Shown here piece by piece: positions 5,115 through 5,288 of a DNA stretch of 5,288 bases (positions within the stretch are counted from its first letter, which is position 1; each line of letters starts with the position of its first letter). The position numbers and the translations under genes are program-made. The stretch lies in contig DJWR01000046.1 in assembly GCA_002441055.1 (NCBI GenBank), forward strand, positions 1 to 5,288, given 5' to 3'. The stretch comes from Caulobacteraceae bacterium UBA6225 (lineage in GTDB: Bacteria > Pseudomonadota > Alphaproteobacteria > Caulobacterales > Caulobacteraceae). The notes beneath the pieces were generated by a model, which saw only the letters and a list, made by a program, of their open reading frames with translations, did not search any database and had not been told where the DNA came from.

Positions 5115-5288
5115 ATGGCCGTTGAAGCCCGCATCCGTGAGCTTGGATCTCGCCATCAATCCCTGGACAAGGCGATCCAGGATGAAGTGCGAAGCCCCGC
5201 GGGAGACGACCTCCGACTTCAGGAACTCAAGCGACGAAAGCTCAAGCTGAAGGAAGAGATGGAGACCCTGCAGCGCAAGGCCCACTGA
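5115..5288 (+). CDS. DUF465 (YdcH-like) small coiled-coil protein, copy 2
   Basis: Protein of 57 residues that is complete: its TGA is the last codon of the window. It is nearly all helix: helix 1 has RIRELGSRHQSLDKAIQDE, a short turn RSPAGDD follows, and helix 2 has LQELKRRKLKLKEEMETLQ (residues 35-53), the conserved DUF465 signature. It is strongly charged, with no signal peptide or membrane segment. The family's function is not established. The start at 5115 is fixed by AAGGAGG seven bases upstream; a longer GTG start at 5085 would read MSKNLEGG through the Shine-Dalgarno itself. It is transcribed divergently from ubiX and has a stem-loop in its presumed leader. Confidence 0.9.
   Translation: MAVEARIRELGSRHQSLDKAIQDEVRSPAGDDLRLQELKRRKLKLKEEMETLQRKAH

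Noticed and set aside
1..5288. CRISPR array, tRNA, rRNA, insertion sequence or prophage parts
   Set aside because: No regularly spaced repeats, tRNA/rRNA signatures, transposase motifs or terminal inverted repeats were seen on either strand.

Overview
This is a high-GC chromosomal window that most resembles an alphaproteobacterium, probably Caulobacterales (Caulobacter/Phenylobacterium-like). The placement rests on a DUF2794 gene, which is largely an alphaproteobacterial family, on two DUF465 (YdcH-like) miniproteins, on a TIGR02444-type gene next to ubiX, and on a promoter element that fits the Caulobacter housekeeping -10 consensus GCTANAWC. The placement is inferred from recognised protein families; no search was run.

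Layout, left to right. (1) Bases 1-2054 hold the 3' three quarters of an aconitase A gene (acnA, + strand), with all three iron-sulfur cysteines present. Its last ~400 bases look more GC-rich and more alphaproteobacterial than the rest, so it may be a mosaic. A strong rho-independent terminator follows at 2083-2122. (2) A Caulobacter-style promoter at about 2182-2204 precedes an exported DUF1223 thioredoxin-fold protein (2224-2964, +). (3) The intergenic stretch 2965-3268 has no credible protein gene. Its minus strand, about 3138 to 2986, can fold into three consecutive hairpins, each with a C-rich loop, and ends in a textbook terminator with a U tract. The G-U wobbles in these stems pair only on the minus strand, so I call a candidate small RNA with C-rich, anti-Shine-Dalgarno-like loops. 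(4) A DUF2794 gene (3269-3619, +) meets a minus-strand operon tail to tail. (5) That operon reads ubiX (4985-4362), TIGR02444 family (4358-3888), DUF465 (3850-3635). (6) A 129-base divergent intergenic region with a stem-loop separates ubiX from a second DUF465 gene (5115-5288, +), whose stop codon is the last three bases of the window.

Functionally the window is mostly housekeeping. Aconitase serves the TCA cycle. UbiX makes the prenylated flavin used by UbiD-type decarboxylases in ubiquinone synthesis. The remaining proteins are small conserved proteins of unknown or poorly defined role. The part most worth experimental attention is the candidate C-rich small RNA between the DUF1223 and DUF2794 genes; the possible recombination junction inside acnA comes next.
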